Below are positions 61,859 to 64,000 of a stretch of 64,000 nucleotides of DNA, piece by piece (positions within the stretch are counted from its first letter, which is position 1; each line of letters begins with the position of its first letter). Origin of the DNA: Amoebophrya sp. A120 (lineage: Eukaryota > Sar > Dinophyceae > Syndiniales > Amoebophryaceae); NCBI GenBank assembly GCA_905178155.1, contig CAJINV010000012.1, positions 1,430,492 through 1,494,491 of the forward strand, given 5' to 3'. Under the pieces are notes generated by a model. The model was not told where the DNA came from. It saw only the letters and a list, made by a program, of their open reading frames with translations, and ran no database searches. The position numbers were made by a program, and so were the translations under genes.

Positions 61859-62658
61859 ACGAGGCGTGAAATATTTCTATTTCTGGATTTTCATACATAG
61901 TTTTAGTTTTTGCTGTTACACTTACACTACTGATTCTGAACCCGAAGGAGCAAAAGGAGTTGTCCATCGTGCTACTCAGCCTCGGGGAGGGAATCAATGT
62001 TTTTTGGTGAAAAATACTTAAATTCGATCTAAACATTCATGGATAGCACCGACCTGGTGTAACTAATAATTTTGGCGACAACAAACAAGTAGGACGTGGT
62101 GCAGATCAGCACTTGACGCAGGATTTGGATCTTTCAGGAAAGCGAAATATCATTGTCGTTGTTCAACTCTCTAACGCAAGGTGTACATTCACCCCTTGCT
62201 CTGTCTTTCACCTCCTGCTTTGCGGTCACACAAGATCAGCAACCCTAAGAGAAGGACAGCGCTCCGTGCTGGTTTTTATCACCTTGAGGGTGGGACTGAA
62301 AGGAGAGGTACAATATGGAGAGTGGCACATCTCCGTTTGCGTTGCACAGAGTTCTTCTTCTTTTCTCATTTCACGAGTGTTTTGATCGTGATTTTGGTTT
62401 TCAAAAGACGTGAACAAAGCTATCTGTTTGCGAACAAGACTCGCCACCTCGTCTCTTCCTCGGAAGAAGACCCGGAGGTGGAGGTAGTACTTACTATGGA
62501 AAACAAGATGTAGCGCTCCAGTTCCGAAGGTCAAAACCCGCCTGCGGAGCAGGGCAGCGCTGTTCCGGCCAGGGTACTACCGGAGCAGGGTCCGGTGGAT
62601 TGCTTGTCTTTAATCCGCTGCCAGAACAAACGGCTAGTTCCAAAGCGCGAAGAACGCC
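61859..62658. other. Gene-free interval
   Basis: 800 bp; no supported gene. Confidence 0.55.
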
Positions 62659-64000
62659 ATGAGCGACTGGTACAAAAACAAGCGGCGGCGGGCGGCCTTT
62701 CAGAGTCTCCAAAACTCCTGGGCGAGTGTAAGCGGATGAAATGGCGGGTGTTTCGAGACTTCGTGTTGCGGAATTTTGCATGAGGAGCACAGTAGACATA
62801 GGAGGTCTACTACACTAGTACCCTTCGTTGGTGTAAGTCGGGTCTAGCACCATTCAATCCTTGAGGACAAATCAACTAAGATCAATGATAGCACGACAAA
62901 AAAGATCACGCGTTTCTCCCCTCTCCATACGAGCTCTTCTCCGGACCGCCGCGAGGAGCGTTGGGTTCTGACGGTCAGGAGGACCAAGAGGAGGAAGAGG
63001 ACGCCGGACAGCAGCAGCAAAACCCAGAACCGAATTCATCCACCCTGCTAAAGGATGAAAGTAGAACCGCCACAACTTCGGGTGCCGGTGCCACCGATCC
63101 GACAAGTAGAAACGCAGCAACAACTTCTAGTGCTGACACAACAACTACGGGCAAAAATCCTTCCGCGCAGGACATCATCAAAAAATTCGCGGTTGACAAA
63201 ACCCAACTCGACGGGGAGGACTCCGACGACGGGCTGGAGATATGAATCGCAAATATGACTGGGTCTTCTGGAAGACTGTAAGTTTGTCATGCTTGTCTGG
63301 CATGACTCGCAAATCTGTGTTTCCTAGGCACGAAAAGGCCTTCTTACCTGTTATGCAAAAACGCAGTTTGCCATGCCATGCGGAATACGTAACACATGGC
63401 AGCCAAAAAATTTGTCATGCGTAGCTGCGTATTGCAGTACGTCTTTCATTCACTTTTAGCATTACAAGTTTCCAGATATTTGCATTTGATAGGAGAACCT
63501 CCGCGACAAAACGCGACTTCGACCGGCGCAAACGTTTCTCGGGCGGTACAGCATCACGCGAGGGGTTTTGGTGATTGGGTTCACGCACTTGTTTTTCTGT
63601 GTGTTTTTCCTGTGCTCCATCAACAGTACGCACGCACTGAACGTGTTCGGGGTTTCAATCAACGAGAGCACGCAAGTGTGGTTCGGCGCCTGGTTCCTCC
63701 TGGGCATTCCGATCGTGATTGGCGGCGGGATAGGCGTGGTGTACCGGGTGGAATTCCAGTTGCGGCGCTACTACTACTACCTCGTGTTTAACACGAGTTT
63801 CATCGGGTTACACGTCCTCGGGGTGGTGTTCAGCGGACAGCTCTGTAACGCGACGACGTCCCCGTATCTGCGGGAACTGGCGTCGACACTGGTGTGCGGG
63901 GTAAGGATTACTATATTTGTCATGCAAAATTCAGATGGACATGAGCTGCTTGTCATGCAGAATTCACATGACACTTCTGAAAAATCAAATTTACAGTCCA
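62659..64000 (+). CDS. G14: polytopic membrane protein, runs past the window end
   Basis: Exons: 62659-62727 (MSDWYKNKRRRAAFQSLQ), about 62934-63240, 63497-63900, and an intron starting GTAAGG at 63901 that may end at the AG at 63996. The second exon is acidic and then Thr/Ser/Ala-rich with QDIIKKFAVDKTQLDGEDSD. The third exon, open throughout but with no ATG of its own, codes at least three membrane segments: VLVIGFTHLFFCVFFLCSI, WFLLGIPIVIGGGIGVVY and FIGLHVLGVVFSGQLC, separated by loops with NAT and NST sequons. No family recognised from this part. The intron before 62934 is chosen from the GTAAGC donor and a pyrimidine-rich acceptor. Confidence 0.75.
63241..63491. mobile_element. Introner F1 in G14
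   Basis: 251 bp, perfect repeat GGAGA (63236-63240, 63492-63496). Removal gives GLENLRDKTRLRP. Confidence 0.93.

Overview
This window reads as nuclear DNA of an alveolate, most like a dinoflagellate of the Amoebophrya (Syndiniales) type. The evidence is that all fourteen genes lie on the + strand, the genes are broken up by many introns, and about fifty short mobile elements with terminal inverted repeats (introners) interrupt coding sequence and act as introns. Introners and non-canonical introns are known from Amoebophrya and other dinoflagellates. I infer the organism and cannot confirm it without a search.

Layout. G1 (1-4342) is the 3' part of an unknown gene. G2 (6234-13559) and G3 (15087-19891) are tandem paralogs for a large protein with a Thr/Pro/Ala-rich linker and a C-C-CC-C-C cysteine module; their 5' and 3' flanks are duplicated too. 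At 19892-22668 is a gene-free stretch with a GC-rich island between 60-bp direct repeats. Then follow G4 (START-like, 22669-25764), G5 (unknown, 26283-28956), G6 (TIM50, 29755-32553), G7 (unknown, 33140-35896), G8 (single membrane segment, no introns, 36576-37517), G9 (unknown, no introns, 38350-40977), G10 (cytoplasmic poly(A)-binding protein, 42059-46468), G11 and G12 (tandem 14-3-3 genes, 49998-51809 and 54242-56763), G13 (Cys/His-rich, 58108-61858) and G14 (polytopic membrane protein, 62659 to beyond the end).

Introns come in two classes. Ordinary ones begin GT and end AG and are mostly 79-500 bp. Introners are mostly 130-350 bp, begin TAT and end ATA, carry inverted-repeat ends, and sit between 5-bp direct repeats (about 30 of them perfect). 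Removing the element plus one 5-bp copy restores the reading frame almost everywhere; PABP then totals 652 codons and the second 14-3-3 gene 241 codons with the expected conserved residues. GT and AG are generally not at these junctions. The element families fall into at least seven groups by terminus. I label them F1 (TATCAAATGCAAAAATGTCT), F2 (TATCCTGAGTAAAAACGTCC), F3 (TATGACAGTGCACAACTCCC), F4 (TATCCTGTGCAAAAGTATCG), F5 (TATCAAAAGGAAAAATCCCC), F6 (TATCACAGTGAAAAATGCCC), F7 (TATGGGAGTGTCAGGATCGA), plus several singletons. They share an internal decamer, TTTGTSATGC, in both orientations.

The most interesting signals are the exact, apparently splice-site-free removal of these elements; the fact that members of three families interrupt coding sequence in both orientations; the shared internal decamer, which also occurs in ordinary introns; and tandem paralogs that act as empty sites for each other's insertions. 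The genes form no metabolic pathway; they are housekeeping genes plus one duplicated lineage-specific family.
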